From NCBI RefSeq assembly GCF_933208505.1, contig NZ_CAKOEU010000003.1: DNA of 64,000 nucleotides; one strand, 5' to 3'. Under the pieces are notes generated by a model. That model was not told where the DNA came from. It saw only the letters and a list, made by a program, of their open reading frames with translations, and searched no databases. This document shows, piece after piece, positions 26,570 to 36,168 of this stretch (position 1 is the first letter of the stretch; every line of letters begins with the position of its first letter). The translations under genes were made by a program, and so were the position numbers. Source of the DNA: Convivina praedatoris (GTDB taxonomy: Bacteria; Bacillota; Bacilli; Lactobacillales; Lactobacillaceae).

Positions 26570-27652
26570 ATGATTTATCGATACATATTACCCATAATCG
26601 GATCTGTTTTAACTGTCATTCTCGTGTTGGTCTTGCTAATTGGCAAATTATGGTCTAACCCTAATTCGTCCACTAATAAATCTTCCACCCCCAAACAACA
26701 ACTAGCAAAGGTAGATAATAAAGGACTTTCTGACTTACTGAAAAGTGCAAAGTTTTCTGGCGTAGCGCTGGTTTATCGACGAGATAAGATTATTTTAAAT
26801 CAGGCTTATGGTTATGCGGACCAAAAAGAAAAGCAGGACAATCAAATCAGTGACCGTTACTATATTGGTTCAGCCCAAAAGTCAGTGATTGCCACCGCCG
26901 TCCTTCAGCTAGAACAGCATGGAAAATTAAAAGTAGACCAACCGATTAGTCATTACTTTTCTGATTTTCCAAATGGGGTCAACATTACTTTAAAAAATTT
27001 GCTAAATCACACTAGTGGCTTAAATGAATTAAAAGAGAATGGCAAAAGCGTTACGCCTAAAGAATTAGTTCATCAAATCATGGATGCCAATCCTAACCCG
27101 GAACCCGGTTCGTGGCGGTACTCCGACAGTAATTATGCTATTTTAGCTGACATTGTCCAGAGGGTTAGCAAGCAACCTTTGTCTGATTACGTACAAAAAA
27201 ATATCTTTAATCCGAGTGGCATGGTTGATTCTGGCTTTAATCCAACTAATAAAAAGATTAATCATTTGGCGACCAGCTACCGCACCAAAGATGGTAATTT
27301 AAGTCCGGCCCGGATTCCTGATTTGTCAGAACTGTTCGGCGCTGGCGATATGTATACCAATGCCGTTGATATGTATCGATTTGATAAAGCTCTGATGCAA
27401 GGCGACCTGTTAAACGAGCAAGAGCGAGCAAAAATGTTTGATTCTGGGAGTCGTTCAACCTACGGCATGGGATTTTATGTTAACCCTAGTAGTTATTCTA
27501 GCCATGGTATTTTGGGTGGTTTCAACACAATTAACACCTTTACCCATACTGGAAAAACCTACATTGTCTTAATTACTAATACCGATCAAGTATCGGCCTT
27601 AGGCAAACTATCGGATAAAATTTATCAGTATTTGAGTCAGCAAGAGTCGTAA
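26570..27652 (+). CDS. Membrane-anchored serine hydrolase (beta-lactamase/PBP4*-like)
   Basis: 360 aa. One N-terminal membrane segment (about residues 5-26), a Ser/Thr linker, then the class C beta-lactamase-like domain: SxxK is SAQK in YIGSAQKSVIATAVLQL (near 101), the second motif is YSD in RYSDSNYAILADIV, and NHTSGL is the usual family marker. The catalytic domain faces outside. Family members are esterases, DD-peptidases or D-aminoacyl hydrolases; the substrate is unknown. Confidence 0.82.
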   Translation: MIYRYILPIIGSVLTVILVLVLLIGKLWSNPNSSTNKSSTPKQQLAKVDNKGLSDLLKSAKFSGVALVYRRDKIILNQAYGYADQKEKQDNQISDRYYIGSAQKSVIATAVLQLEQHGKLKVDQPISHYFSDFPNGVNITLKNLLNHTSGLNELKENGKSVTPKELVHQIMDANPNPEPGSWRYSDSNYAILADIVQRVSKQPLSDYVQKNIFNPSGMVDSGFNPTNKKINHLATSYRTKDGNLSPARIPDLSELFGAGDMYTNAVDMYRFDKALMQGDLLNEQERAKMFDSGSRSTYGMGFYVNPSSYSSHGILGGFNTINTFTHTGKTYIVLITNTDQVSALGKLSDKIYQYLSQQES

Positions 27653-27679
27653 AAATAGAGGATATAGCCTCTATTTTTT
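27651..27679 (+). terminator. Terminator after the serine hydrolase
   Basis: AAAAATAGAGG / CCTCTATTTTT stem starting at the stop codon. Confidence 0.75.
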
Positions 27680-27703
27680 ATACAATCATTAAGAGGTATA
27701 ATC

Positions 27704-28441
27704 ATGGACAATAATATACTAATCACTGGTGGTACTTCTGGCGTAGGTTTAGCTATTGCTAGAAGCTTAGCCAGTAAACCAGTTAAGCTAATTTTATTAG
27801 GTCGAAATTCATTTCATGCCCAGATAATGATGCTCGAACTTCAAAATAAAACGGCTAATGTTTCTTACTACTTGGCTGATCTCACTGATGAATCGTCACG
27901 TCAGGAATTAATCAAGCAATTAGTTATAGATAACAAAAAGATTGATACCGTATTTGATTGTGTTGGTATTTATCCCAAAAATAAAGAAATTAATATTACA
28001 GTGAACTTAACGTCCCATTATTTCTTTTTAACCGAGTTGAATCAATGTTTAGCCGATAACAGTCGAATATTTATCGTAACCGGCTTTCCCAATGTAGTTA
28101 AATATGCACCTATTCTTGATTTTCAATCCACTTTAATTAATCGGGCACTCTGGGAAATTACCTATAAAAGTCTACTAGTTAGTTTGTTGGCTCAACAATT
28201 GGGACGAAAATCCACGGTTAACGGATTTTACCCCGGCCATATTCAAAGTAATCTGCGACCCCATTCGCAAAAAAACATCCAAAATACTTTACCAATTGCC
28301 TCATACTTACTATTTTCTAAAAAATTAAACGGCATAACGAATGCATTAATTGATTATAACGGTAAGCAAATTATGCTAAATGCCAAAAAATATAATTATA
28401 AAAAAGCATATAGATATTTGAAAAAATACTTACCCATATAA
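27704..28441 (+). CDS. Second SDR-like protein lacking the catalytic Tyr
   Basis: 245 aa, a paralogue of the protein at 6585: ITGGTSGVGLAIARSL at residues 7-22, LLGRNSFHAQ, CVGIYPKNKEI, and a C-terminal FYPGHIQSNLRPHSQKN that matches FFPGDIQSNLMPYTQRL of the other copy. The YxxxK site reads EITYK, so the catalytic Tyr is again absent while Lys stays. AGAGG precedes the ATG. No regulator or operator is adjacent. Confidence 0.75.
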   Translation: MDNNILITGGTSGVGLAIARSLASKPVKLILLGRNSFHAQIMMLELQNKTANVSYYLADLTDESSRQELIKQLVIDNKKIDTVFDCVGIYPKNKEINITVNLTSHYFFLTELNQCLADNSRIFIVTGFPNVVKYAPILDFQSTLINRALWEITYKSLLVSLLAQQLGRKSTVNGFYPGHIQSNLRPHSQKNIQNTLPIASYLLFSKKLNGITNALIDYNGKQIMLNAKKYNYKKAYRYLKKYLPI

Positions 28442-28452
28442 TTTTTAAACTA

Positions 28453-28479
28453 AAAAAGCACACCCCAGGCGTGCTTTTT
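28453..28479. terminator. Bidirectional terminator
   Basis: AAAAAGCAC / GTGCTTTTT stem between the SDR gene and a small minus-strand gene. Confidence 0.8.
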
Positions 28480-28480
28480 A

Positions 28481-28726
28481 TTAATGACTCCATTCACTTT
28501 TTTGTCCCTCGTGATAGCCAGCATAGTAGTCATCGTCTTTTTGAGTAGTTTTGCCATGAGCTTCTTGCCATCTTTGACCTAATTCATACACTAACCTACG
28601 AAAACGATGCCGTTTCTTTCCGTCATATATATAAGATTCAGTAATACCTTCTTGAAAACCTCTCCAGTAAGAAGAATGCCGTCGAGACTTATTTTTAAAA
28701 AAATATGAATCTAAATTATTTTTCAT
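28481..28726 (-). CDS. Small hypothetical protein, basic and aromatic-rich
   Basis: 81 aa, GGGAG seven bases before the ATG. It is rich in Tyr, Arg, His and Trp (SSYWRGFQEGITESYIYDGK, YYAGYHEGQKSEW) with no membrane segment. Two GxxEG-like stretches, WRGFQEG and YAGYHEG, suggest a short internal repeat. Not recognised. Confidence 0.55.
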   Translation of the reverse strand: MKNNLDSYFFKNKSRRHSSYWRGFQEGITESYIYDGKKRHRFRRLVYELGQRWQEAHGKTTQKDDDYYAGYHEGQKSEWSH

Positions 28727-28787
28727 TCCGACGCTCCCAGATAATTAAATCAACTCATACTCATATTAAAAAAATTTTGCATTTTTT

Positions 28788-29795
28788 TTACTTCATTTTA
28801 AAGAAAACAAAGATTAGAATCAAGGCTAAGATAACTTGAATAACACCGACCAAAGCCCCGTAAGAAATAAACTTCACACCACTCTTTTGAATGGTTGACC
28901 ACTTTAGGTTTAAGCCGATTGCAGCCAAGTTAACCACCCCAAAGAAGGAAGTAATCGTGTGACATATTTGATGAATTGGCTCAGGTAAACTGATAAAAGA
29001 ATTAATCAAAATTAACACAATGAAAGCTTGAATATACCAAGGTAAAAAAGTGATTTTTGCCTTACCGGTCATACCTTCTTCGTCATGGCTAGTTTTACGA
29101 GCCCAATAAGCCATACCAACTACGACTAAAGCCAACATAATCACACGCAATAATTTAAACAGGGTTGCATAAGTCACTACCTGATTATTAACCAAGGCTG
29201 CTGTCCCGACTACTTGTCCAACCGATTGAACCGTGCCACCAATTAAGGCACCAATCAGAAGGTTATTCTGACCAAAAATCCACTGACTTAAACCTGGCAA
29301 TGTTAATAGTAGCAACATACCGGTTAAAGATACCGTCGCAACCGCTGTCCGACGGTCATTATCCCGTGCCCCAATCGCTGGAGCTACCGCCGCAATGGCA
29401 CTACTACCACAGACCGCATTACCGGCCCCCATCAATAATCGATCAGCGATATCCACCTTGAAAATATACTTACCCAAAGCATATACAATCGTAATGACTA
29501 AAATCATGTTTAAAATGATGAAGCCGATTCCTTGCCAGCCCAACTTAGCAATCGTCTTAAGCGTCAAGGTTGCCCCTAATAAGGCGATTCCAATTTCAAT
29601 GGGATACTTTTCGGCCCATTTAACGCCACTATTATATTTTTCACCACTAAAAATGGTATTACCTAATAGAATCCCCATTAACATGGCCAATCCTTCGGCC
29701 CCAATTTGTGGTAAATAATTGGCTAGAACCATGGCCACTAACGAAAGTACCAAGGCTAAAATAATACCAACCCACTGTCCATTTTTGATTTGCAT
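28788..29795 (-). CDS. YeiH/UPF0324-family putative exporter
   Basis: 335 aa from the ATG at 29795, which has AAGGAAA upstream. About ten membrane segments. Family markers are GAEGLAMLMGILLGN, GIALLGATLTL, and GAGNAVCGSSAIAAVAPAIGA. The family is often called a putative sulfate exporter but has little direct evidence. Monocistronic, divergent from purA. Confidence 0.85.
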   Translation of the reverse strand: MQIKNGQWVGIILALVLSLVAMVLANYLPQIGAEGLAMLMGILLGNTIFSGEKYNSGVKWAEKYPIEIGIALLGATLTLKTIAKLGWQGIGFIILNMILVITIVYALGKYIFKVDIADRLLMGAGNAVCGSSAIAAVAPAIGARDNDRRTAVATVSLTGMLLLLTLPGLSQWIFGQNNLLIGALIGGTVQSVGQVVGTAALVNNQVVTYATLFKLLRVIMLALVVVGMAYWARKTSHDEEGMTGKAKITFLPWYIQAFIVLILINSFISLPEPIHQICHTITSFFGVVNLAAIGLNLKWSTIQKSGVKFISYGALVGVIQVILALILIFVFFKMK

Positions 29796-29860
29796 ATTTT
29801 CCTTCCCTTCCATATCTTATTAATTTACCAAACTAAGGCGCTCGTGTAAAGTTGTGGTTA

Positions 29861-29935
29861 AAACACGAACAATATAAAATATAAAGATAAAATCTTAGCT
29901 TTTATCGAATTTTAAAATCATCAAAAACGAATATT
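29861..29935 (+). promoter_or_regulatory. Possible PurBoxes upstream of purA
   Basis: AAACACGAACAAT (29861-29873) and AAAAACGAATATT (29923-29935) each match 11 of 13 positions of the lactococcal PurBox AWWWCCGAACWWT. A third CGAA lies at 29906. The purR gene is not in the window. Confidence 0.35.
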
Positions 29936-29948
29936 ATTAGGCTTCAAC

Positions 29949-29977
29949 TTGCTTTCTTCCATAAAAACCTTTACAAT
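29949..29977 (+). promoter_or_regulatory. purA-guaC promoter
   Basis: TTGCTT and TACAAT are 17 bases apart, about 45 bases before the purA start. Confidence 0.55.
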
Positions 29978-30021
29978 TCATTTGGTTCAAAAAAGAAAAA
30001 TAGTAGATATGAGGTAAATAT

Positions 30022-31314
30022 ATGTCGTCAATTGTAATTGTCGGAAGCCAATGGGGTGACGAAGGTAAAGGGAAAATCACTGATTTTCTTAGTCGCCAAG
30101 CTGATTTTGTGGTTCGCTACTCCGGTGGAGACAATGCAGGCCATACTTTGGTCATCGATGGTAAAAAGTTACACGTACAGTTAATTCCTTCGGGTATTTT
30201 CCTACCCCAAGTTACCAATGTTATCGGAAATGGTGTCGTAATCAATCCGGCTACCCTCTTTGCCGAACTTGATTATCTAGCACAAAACGGGGTTGATACT
30301 AAAAATCTTCGGATTTCTAGTCGGGCACAAATCATCATGCCCTATCACATTCAATTTGATGCCCTTCAGGAAAAGCTAAAGGATAACCAAATCGGTACAA
30401 CTCACAAGGGAATTGGCCCAGCTTATATGGATAAGCTGGAGCGAATTGGTATTCGTGTCGCTGATCTCTTAGATCCTGAAAGTTTAAAGGAAAAGCTAGA
30501 GCAAGCCTTGAAAATTAAAAATCTTCAATTAACTAAGTTGTTTGATGAAGAGCCTCTAGAATTTCAGCCTATTTATGATCAGTACCTCGATTTCGGTCGA
30601 CGAATGAAGCCATTTGTAACCGATACTTCCTATTTAATTAACAAAGCTTTGGATCAAAACAAGAAGGTCCTCTTTGAAGGTGCTCAAGGAGTTATGTTAG
30701 ATGTTGACCACGGGACTTATCCCTATGTAACTTCTTCTAATCCGATTGCTGGTGGTGCAGTGACTGGAATTGGTATTGGTCCTAATCGGATTAACCAAGT
30801 CATTGGTGTATGTAAGGCCTATACATCTCGAGTTGGGGATGGTCCCTTCCCTACTGAGCTATTTGATGAGATTGGCAGCCACATTCGTGAAGTCGCCCAT
30901 GAGTACGGTGTTGTAACTAAGCGTCCCCGCCGAATTGGCTGGCTTGATGCCGTTGTTTTGCGTCACGCTAAGCGAGTTTCTGGCTTGACTTATCTTTCAT
31001 TGAATTGCTTAGATGTTTTGAGTGGCCTAAAAACCATTAAGATTGCTACCCAATATGAATTAGATGGCCAATTGATTGATTACTATCCTGCTAGCAATCG
31101 CGAACTAGCTCGTTGTAAGCCAATTTATGAAGAGTTACCTGGCTGGGATGAAGACATTACTGACTGCCAAACTATTGATGATTTGCCAGTCAATGCCCGT
31201 CATTACTTGGAGCGGGTGAGTGAACTAGTCGGCTTACCATTAGACACCTTTGCGGTTGGCCCAGATCGTGAACAAACCCACGTATTAAAAAACGTTTGGG
31301 ATGTTACTGAATAA
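30022..31314 (+). CDS. purA: Adenylosuccinate synthetase
   Basis: 430 aa. The GTP loop GSQWGDEGKGKI is at residues 8-19, the IMP-binding region includes GGDNAGHT and GTTHKGIGPAY, and the C-terminal QTHVLKNVW closes the protein. It makes adenylosuccinate from IMP and Asp, the first step to AMP. Followed by guaC after 26 bases. Confidence 0.97.
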   Translation: MSSIVIVGSQWGDEGKGKITDFLSRQADFVVRYSGGDNAGHTLVIDGKKLHVQLIPSGIFLPQVTNVIGNGVVINPATLFAELDYLAQNGVDTKNLRISSRAQIIMPYHIQFDALQEKLKDNQIGTTHKGIGPAYMDKLERIGIRVADLLDPESLKEKLEQALKIKNLQLTKLFDEEPLEFQPIYDQYLDFGRRMKPFVTDTSYLINKALDQNKKVLFEGAQGVMLDVDHGTYPYVTSSNPIAGGAVTGIGIGPNRINQVIGVCKAYTSRVGDGPFPTELFDEIGSHIREVAHEYGVVTKRPRRIGWLDAVVLRHAKRVSGLTYLSLNCLDVLSGLKTIKIATQYELDGQLIDYYPASNRELARCKPIYEELPGWDEDITDCQTIDDLPVNARHYLERVSELVGLPLDTFAVGPDREQTHVLKNVWDVTE

Positions 31315-31340
31315 GCGCTGAAAAATAAAGGGGAATTTTA

Positions 31341-32294
31341 ATGCAAGTATTTGATTATGATGATGTTCAATTGATTCCTAATAAATGTATTATTGAAAGC
31401 CGTCGAGAAGCCGATACCAGCGTAGTTTTAGGCTCTCGTAAGTTTAAACTTCCCCTAGTTGCGGCCAATATGGAGACCGTGATTGACGAATCATTGGCTA
31501 CTTGGTTTGCCAGTAACGATTATTTCTATGTCATGCATCGTTTTAAGCCCGCTGAGCGTTTAAATTTTGTGGCCGATATGCATGCTAAGAATTTATTTGC
31601 TTCAATCAGTGTCGGTATTACTAAGACTGAATACCAATTGATTGATGATTTGGCCGCTAAAAATTTGGTCCCAGAATATATTACGATTGATGTGGCTCAT
31701 GGGCACTCCGAATTTGTGATTGCCATGATTCATTATATTAAGGAAAAGTTACCTAACAGTTTCTTAATCGTTGGTAACCTAGGTACTCCTCAGGCTGTTA
31801 AGGAAATTGAAGCTGCTGGCGCTGATGCAACTAAAATTGGTATCGGCCCTGGTAAGGCTTGTATTACGAAATTAAAGACTGGCTTTGGAACAGGTGGTTG
31901 GCAACTGGCTGCTTTAAAATGGTGTGCTAAAGGAGCCACTAAGCCTATTATTGCTGACGGTGGTATTCGAGAAAACGGGGATATTGCCAAGTCAATTCGT
32001 TTTGGCGTAACCATGGTTATGATTGGCTCTCGTCTAGCTGGCCATTTAGAATCACCCGGTGAAGTTGTCGAAGAGAATCATAAAAAATATAAAAAATACT
32101 GGGGTTCAGCGTCTGCTGTGCAAAAAGGTTCTAGCCATAACGTTGAAGGTCGTCAGTTGTTAGTGCCCTATCGTGGTCCAATTACTGATACTCTAACTGA
32201 AATTAAAGAGGACTTACAATCATCAATTTCTTATGCCGGTGGCAAGGATCTATCGGCTATTCGTACGGTCGATTACGTTATCCTGCACTCTTAA
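31341..32294 (+). CDS. guaC: GMP reductase
   Basis: 317 aa. IMPDH/GMPR barrel with the catalytic Cys in GIGPGKACITKLKTG and GGIRENGDIAKSI. The CBS domains of IMP dehydrogenase are absent. It turns GMP back into IMP with NADPH, and with PurA in the same transcript shifts guanine nucleotides to adenine nucleotides. Confidence 0.95.
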   Translation: MQVFDYDDVQLIPNKCIIESRREADTSVVLGSRKFKLPLVAANMETVIDESLATWFASNDYFYVMHRFKPAERLNFVADMHAKNLFASISVGITKTEYQLIDDLAAKNLVPEYITIDVAHGHSEFVIAMIHYIKEKLPNSFLIVGNLGTPQAVKEIEAAGADATKIGIGPGKACITKLKTGFGTGGWQLAALKWCAKGATKPIIADGGIRENGDIAKSIRFGVTMVMIGSRLAGHLESPGEVVEENHKKYKKYWGSASAVQKGSSHNVEGRQLLVPYRGPITDTLTEIKEDLQSSISYAGGKDLSAIRTVDYVILHS

Positions 32295-32358
32295 CCTAAT
32301 AGGTCTAGACATGGTAAACTAATACTAAGATTGTAAAAATTTTAGGGTGGTAACAACC

Positions 32359-33042
32359 GTGTATAAATATTTAATTTTTGATTTAGATGACACTGTCTTA
32401 GATTTCTCAGGTGGTGAAGCCGTTAATATTCGACGACTCTTTGCAGGAATCGGCTTAACTGGAAACGAACTAACAAAGGCTATTGATACCTATCGTGGGA
32501 TTAACCGCAAGCTTTGGAATCAATACGAGATGGGGAAAATTCCTCGTAACGAAATTTTTCAAGTTCGTTTTACTAAAACCTTGGAAGCCTTGAACTTGGA
32601 AGGGAGTGGGATGGATTTAGAATCCAAGTATTATGAGATGATTTTGCATAATTATCGAATTCTCCCCCATGCTAAGCATATTTTAAATGAATTGAGTCGT
32701 AGGTATACATTAATTGCCGGTACGAATGGCCAGGCGGAGCTCCAACGAATGCGCTTGAAAAAGACTGATATCGAACACTATTTTGATCAGATTTATATTT
32801 CTGAAGAAATGGGCAGCAAAAAGCCACAAGCCAGTTTCTTTGATCAAATTTTTCAAGATAATCCTGAAATGACCTTGGATAACACTATGATGATTGGTGA
32901 TGGTCTCTATACTGATATTTTGGGCGGTAATAATTACGGTATCGCTACCTTGTGGATTAACCATCATGGTACCTCCACACCAGAAAACATTGACCCCACT
33001 TATGAAGTTCATACCCTTGACGAAATCATGGACATACTATAA
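32359..33042 (+). CDS. HAD hydrolase, YjjG-like noncanonical pyrimidine nucleotidase
   Basis: 227 aa from GTG 32359, with TAGGGTGG eight bases upstream; a GTG four codons earlier overlaps that box. FDLDDTVLDF is motif I, AGTNG motif II, and GDGLYTDILGGNNYG motif IV. The arrangement matches YjjG/YfnB-type house-cleaning nucleotidases. Its position after purA-guaC suits a nucleotide role. Confidence 0.82.
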   Translation: MYKYLIFDLDDTVLDFSGGEAVNIRRLFAGIGLTGNELTKAIDTYRGINRKLWNQYEMGKIPRNEIFQVRFTKTLEALNLEGSGMDLESKYYEMILHNYRILPHAKHILNELSRRYTLIAGTNGQAELQRMRLKKTDIEHYFDQIYISEEMGSKKPQASFFDQIFQDNPEMTLDNTMMIGDGLYTDILGGNNYGIATLWINHHGTSTPENIDPTYEVHTLDEIMDIL

Positions 33043-33067
33043 AAGCCACCCTGCGGTGGCTTTTTTT
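33041..33067. terminator. Bidirectional terminator
   Basis: AAAAGCCACC / GGTGGCTTTT with loop CTGC, between yjjG-like and DJ-1-like genes. Confidence 0.85.
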
Positions 33068-33746
33068 ATTGGATAGCAGCCCGAAGTAAACGAGCCGTTT
33101 GTCGTGGTGAAAATGGATTCTGTCCAGTAATAATTCGACCATCTTGAATGGCAAAAGGCTTGTAAGCTCGAGCCTTTTTGAAACTAGCCCCCTGTTCTTG
33201 GGCAACTTTTTCGTTCCAAAAAGGAATTTTTTTAAATTTACCACTTAGATATTCTTCCGTAGTGGTAAAACCAGTTATTTTTTTGCCAGCAATCAAGAAT
33301 TGTCCCTGGTCATCTTGTAAGAACAATAAGCCAGCTATTCCGTGACAAACTGATGCCAAATAACCCCCTTGCTGGTAAATTGTTTGGGCGATTTGAGCTA
33401 GACCATTATCATGAGGAAAATCCCACATAACACCATGTCCGCCAGTATAGTAAATTGCAACATAATCAGCTGGGTTAATTTCAACTGGGCGTTTGGAATT
33501 CCGTAGAGCGCGATTTTGAAAATCAGTTGATCGATAATAGTCAAAAATATTTTCATCAGCGAACTTTAAACTACGGGGATCAACCGGCACATAACCACCA
33601 TGAGGACTAACATAATCAAAGGCAACTTCACTATCTTTAAATTCATCAATAAATTCAGTGGCTTCGCCCAGCCAAAGCCCAGTTGCATCGTCAGCCTCTC
33701 CATAGGTAGGGACGTTGGTTAAAACAATTAAAATTTTTTGAGTCAT
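33066..33746 (-). CDS. DJ-1/PfpI (Hsp31-like) family protein
   Basis: 226 aa. The nucleophile elbow is LASVCHGIAGLL with Cys at about 133, and the acid is in the EATEFIDEF region. Such proteins act as glyoxalase III, deglycase or chaperone. It is the last gene of a five-gene minus-strand redox operon starting at 37017. No strong ribosome site precedes the ATG, nine bases after the previous gene. Confidence 0.85.
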   Translation of the reverse strand: MTQKILIVLTNVPTYGEADDATGLWLGEATEFIDEFKDSEVAFDYVSPHGGYVPVDPRSLKFADENIFDYYRSTDFQNRALRNSKRPVEINPADYVAIYYTGGHGVMWDFPHDNGLAQIAQTIYQQGGYLASVCHGIAGLLFLQDDQGQFLIAGKKITGFTTTEEYLSGKFKKIPFWNEKVAQEQGASFKKARAYKPFAIQDGRIITGQNPFSPRQTARLLRAAIQ

Positions 33747-33755
33747 AGTTGGTTT

Positions 33756-34406
33756 CTAAAATGCTTGATTAATGGGTTGGTTCCCAGCGGAAATTTCATA
33801 TACCTGACGTTGTGTTTGAGGCTGGTCAATGATGGCCGTGACGAAGCTGGCCACGTCAGCACGTGGAATGGCAAGACCAGACTGATCCAAATTAAACGTC
33901 GTTTCAATCTTACCAGCACCAGCTTCGTTGGTTAGCGTCGTTGGTCGCACAATTGTGTAGTCTAAATCACTAGCCTTTAAGAAGCGGTCAGCATAATGCT
34001 TCATCATGAAATAGGTATAGATACCAGATCGAACCCAACGATTACGATCATCAGCACCTGCGGCAGAGATCATAATGTAACGTTTAACTCCGGAAACCTG
34101 CGCTGCATCCATGGACTTAATAGCACCATCTAAATCAATTTGAGTGGTTAAGGCATCACTAGCCCCACCCGCTCCAGCAGTGAAAACAATTTCATCTAAA
34201 TCATGTTCTTGGTAAAAATCAGCCATATCAGTTGGTAGCGCTTGTAAGTCAAACACAACAGGCGTCACATTGTCCAACTTAGCGACACTCTCGAATTGAC
34301 TTTCATGACGAAAACCAGCTAACACGTGATGACCAGCTTGAGCCAAATCACGGACTAATAGCTGTCCGACTTTTCCATGTGCTCCGATTACTAAAGTAGT
34401 ATGCAA
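33756..34406 (-). CDS. NAD(P)-binding oxidoreductase (atypical SDR, NmrA/YwnB-like)
   Basis: 216 aa from TTG 34406, with AAAGGAG seven bases upstream. The N-terminal GAHGKVGQLLVRDL is the cofactor loop; AGGASDALTTQIDLDG and RPTTLTNEAGAG are typical of this branch. Part of the redox operon. Confidence 0.82.
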   Translation of the reverse strand: MHTTLVIGAHGKVGQLLVRDLAQAGHHVLAGFRHESQFESVAKLDNVTPVVFDLQALPTDMADFYQEHDLDEIVFTAGAGGASDALTTQIDLDGAIKSMDAAQVSGVKRYIMISAAGADDRNRWVRSGIYTYFMMKHYADRFLKASDLDYTIVRPTTLTNEAGAGKIETTFNLDQSGLAIPRADVASFVTAIIDQPQTQRQVYEISAGNQPINQAF

Positions 34407-34418
34407 AATAATTCTCCT

Positions 34419-35477
34419 TTAATTTGGTAAATCAGCAGGACTCACCACAACGGCAGATTTGATGGCTTCTCGATTAACCATGGCCTGATAAGCATCATTA
34501 ATTTTGTTCAAGGTAAACGAAGCGGTGAAAACTTTACCTGGATTAATTTCACCATTCAAAACTGCCCGTAACAAAACTTTCTTATCATACGTCGTCACTG
34601 AAGCGGGACCACCAGCAATAGCAATATTTTTTCTAAAGGTTGTACTTAAATCCTGATCCTTACCATGAGGAAGTCCTACTCGACCAACTGTGGCGCCCGG
34701 ACGAGCAACTGCAAAGGCAGTTGCCGTTGATTGTTCAGTTCCAACGCATTCAAGCACCGCATCGGCACCAGCCCCATTAGTGAGTGCCATAACTTTTTGA
34801 ACCGCTTCATCACCACGGTCGGCAATAATATCAGTTGCACCGAATTCTAAAGCCAACTTCTGCCGATCAGCATGGCGACTCATGGCAATAATGCGCTTAG
34901 CACCGCGCATTTTAGCAGCAATAACCCCACACAAGCCAACAGCACCATCACCAATAACTACGACTGTGTCTCCCTGTCCAACACGAGCAGTCCGAGCAGC
35001 ATGGTAACCAGTAGGCATAACATCAGCTAAAGTTAAGAAAGAATCAATCATTGCTGGTGTATAGTCTTTTGGCTGACCGGGTATTTTAACTAGCGCCCAG
35101 TTACCATGTTGATAGCGAATGTATTCGGCCTGATTTCCAGAAGAAAAATTATCAGAATGAGATAGGCAGCTCCCCTCATACCCCGCTAGGCAAGCAGCAC
35201 AGTGTCCACATCCATGGTCAAATGGCGCAATCACGAAGTCACCAGGTTTCACAGTATTGATAGCCGATCCTGCTGCCTCGACAATTCCAATGGCCTCATG
35301 TCCACCATTTTGAGAATTGGTTTGCTTGTCATCAAGACCACGATAAGCCCATAAATCTGATCCACAAACACAAGCCATCAAGACATGAATAATGACATCG
35401 TCATCTGCTTGTATCTTAGGCATTTCAACATCTTGAATTTCAACTTTACCAGCTTTAACAAAAATTGTATCTTTCAT
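34419..35477 (-). CDS. Zinc-dependent alcohol dehydrogenase (MDR family)
   Basis: 352 aa. Catalytic zinc ligands are in CVCGSD and GGHEAIG; structural zinc Cys are in HGCGHCAACLAGYEGSC. The Rossmann loop is VVIGDGAVGLCGV. GGAGAAA precedes the ATG. Substrate unknown; aldehyde or alcohol detoxification is likely from the neighbours. Confidence 0.87.
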   Translation of the reverse strand: MKDTIFVKAGKVEIQDVEMPKIQADDDVIIHVLMACVCGSDLWAYRGLDDKQTNSQNGGHEAIGIVEAAGSAINTVKPGDFVIAPFDHGCGHCAACLAGYEGSCLSHSDNFSSGNQAEYIRYQHGNWALVKIPGQPKDYTPAMIDSFLTLADVMPTGYHAARTARVGQGDTVVVIGDGAVGLCGVIAAKMRGAKRIIAMSRHADRQKLALEFGATDIIADRGDEAVQKVMALTNGAGADAVLECVGTEQSTATAFAVARPGATVGRVGLPHGKDQDLSTTFRKNIAIAGGPASVTTYDKKVLLRAVLNGEINPGKVFTASFTLNKINDAYQAMVNREAIKSAVVVSPADLPN

Positions 35478-35490
35478 GAAAATTTCTCCG

Positions 35491-36147
35491 TTATTTTAAA
35501 ATAGTTAAGACTTCATCCACCGGCATTCGATTGGCATGAATCTTATTGATAGCAGCAGCTTGATCGGCATAGCCCAAACCAATTCCTACAATAGGCACTT
35601 GCCCATCAGGTAGCTGTATATTAGTACGTAAAGCATCGGCATATTTCACAAATTCAAAGGCTGGAATTGAGGCAATTCCTCGATCCAAAGCAGCCGACAT
35701 AATATTTTGACTAAAAGCACCCGTGTCAATGAGAGACCATTCGGAATAATTTTTAGGCAAAGTCAGGTAGACAATTGCTTGGGCATTGTACAGTTGGTCG
35801 GCAGCGGCTGTGGAAAGTTGGCGCCAATCAATGCCGACTTGCTCAATATTACCTTCAAACCAATCATCCATATTGGCTTGAGCGGCCGAATCCCACTCAT
35901 TTTTAGGTCGGTATGGAATCACTGAATGACTGTGTACCTCTTGATTATGATTCAATTGGGCATGTTGCCTTCGCATTTTAGCTAATGTGTCTCCGGTAGC
36001 AATGGTTACTCGAACGGGCTGACTGTTAACCCATGAAGGTGCCTGCTGGGCTAGCTGAACAATTTGCTGTAAATCATCAAGCGCAATAGGTTGATCAGTA
36101 AAGGCACGAGTTGCGCGACGCTCTGCCAACACTTTTTGAAATTCCAT
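35491..36147 (-). CDS. Nitroreductase family flavoprotein
   Basis: 218 aa from the ATG at 36147, with AAGGAAT ten bases upstream; an ATG three codons earlier sits directly on the box. FQKVLAERRATRAFTD, APSWVNSQPVRVTIA and GIGLGYAD match FMN-binding nitroreductases. It likely reduces quinones or nitro compounds with NAD(P)H. Confidence 0.85.
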   Translation of the reverse strand: MEFQKVLAERRATRAFTDQPIALDDLQQIVQLAQQAPSWVNSQPVRVTIATGDTLAKMRRQHAQLNHNQEVHSHSVIPYRPKNEWDSAAQANMDDWFEGNIEQVGIDWRQLSTAAADQLYNAQAIVYLTLPKNYSEWSLIDTGAFSQNIMSAALDRGIASIPAFEFVKYADALRTNIQLPDGQVPIVGIGLGYADQAAAINKIHANRMPVDEVLTILK

Positions 36148-36168
36148 GGATATCATTCCTTTAATATT

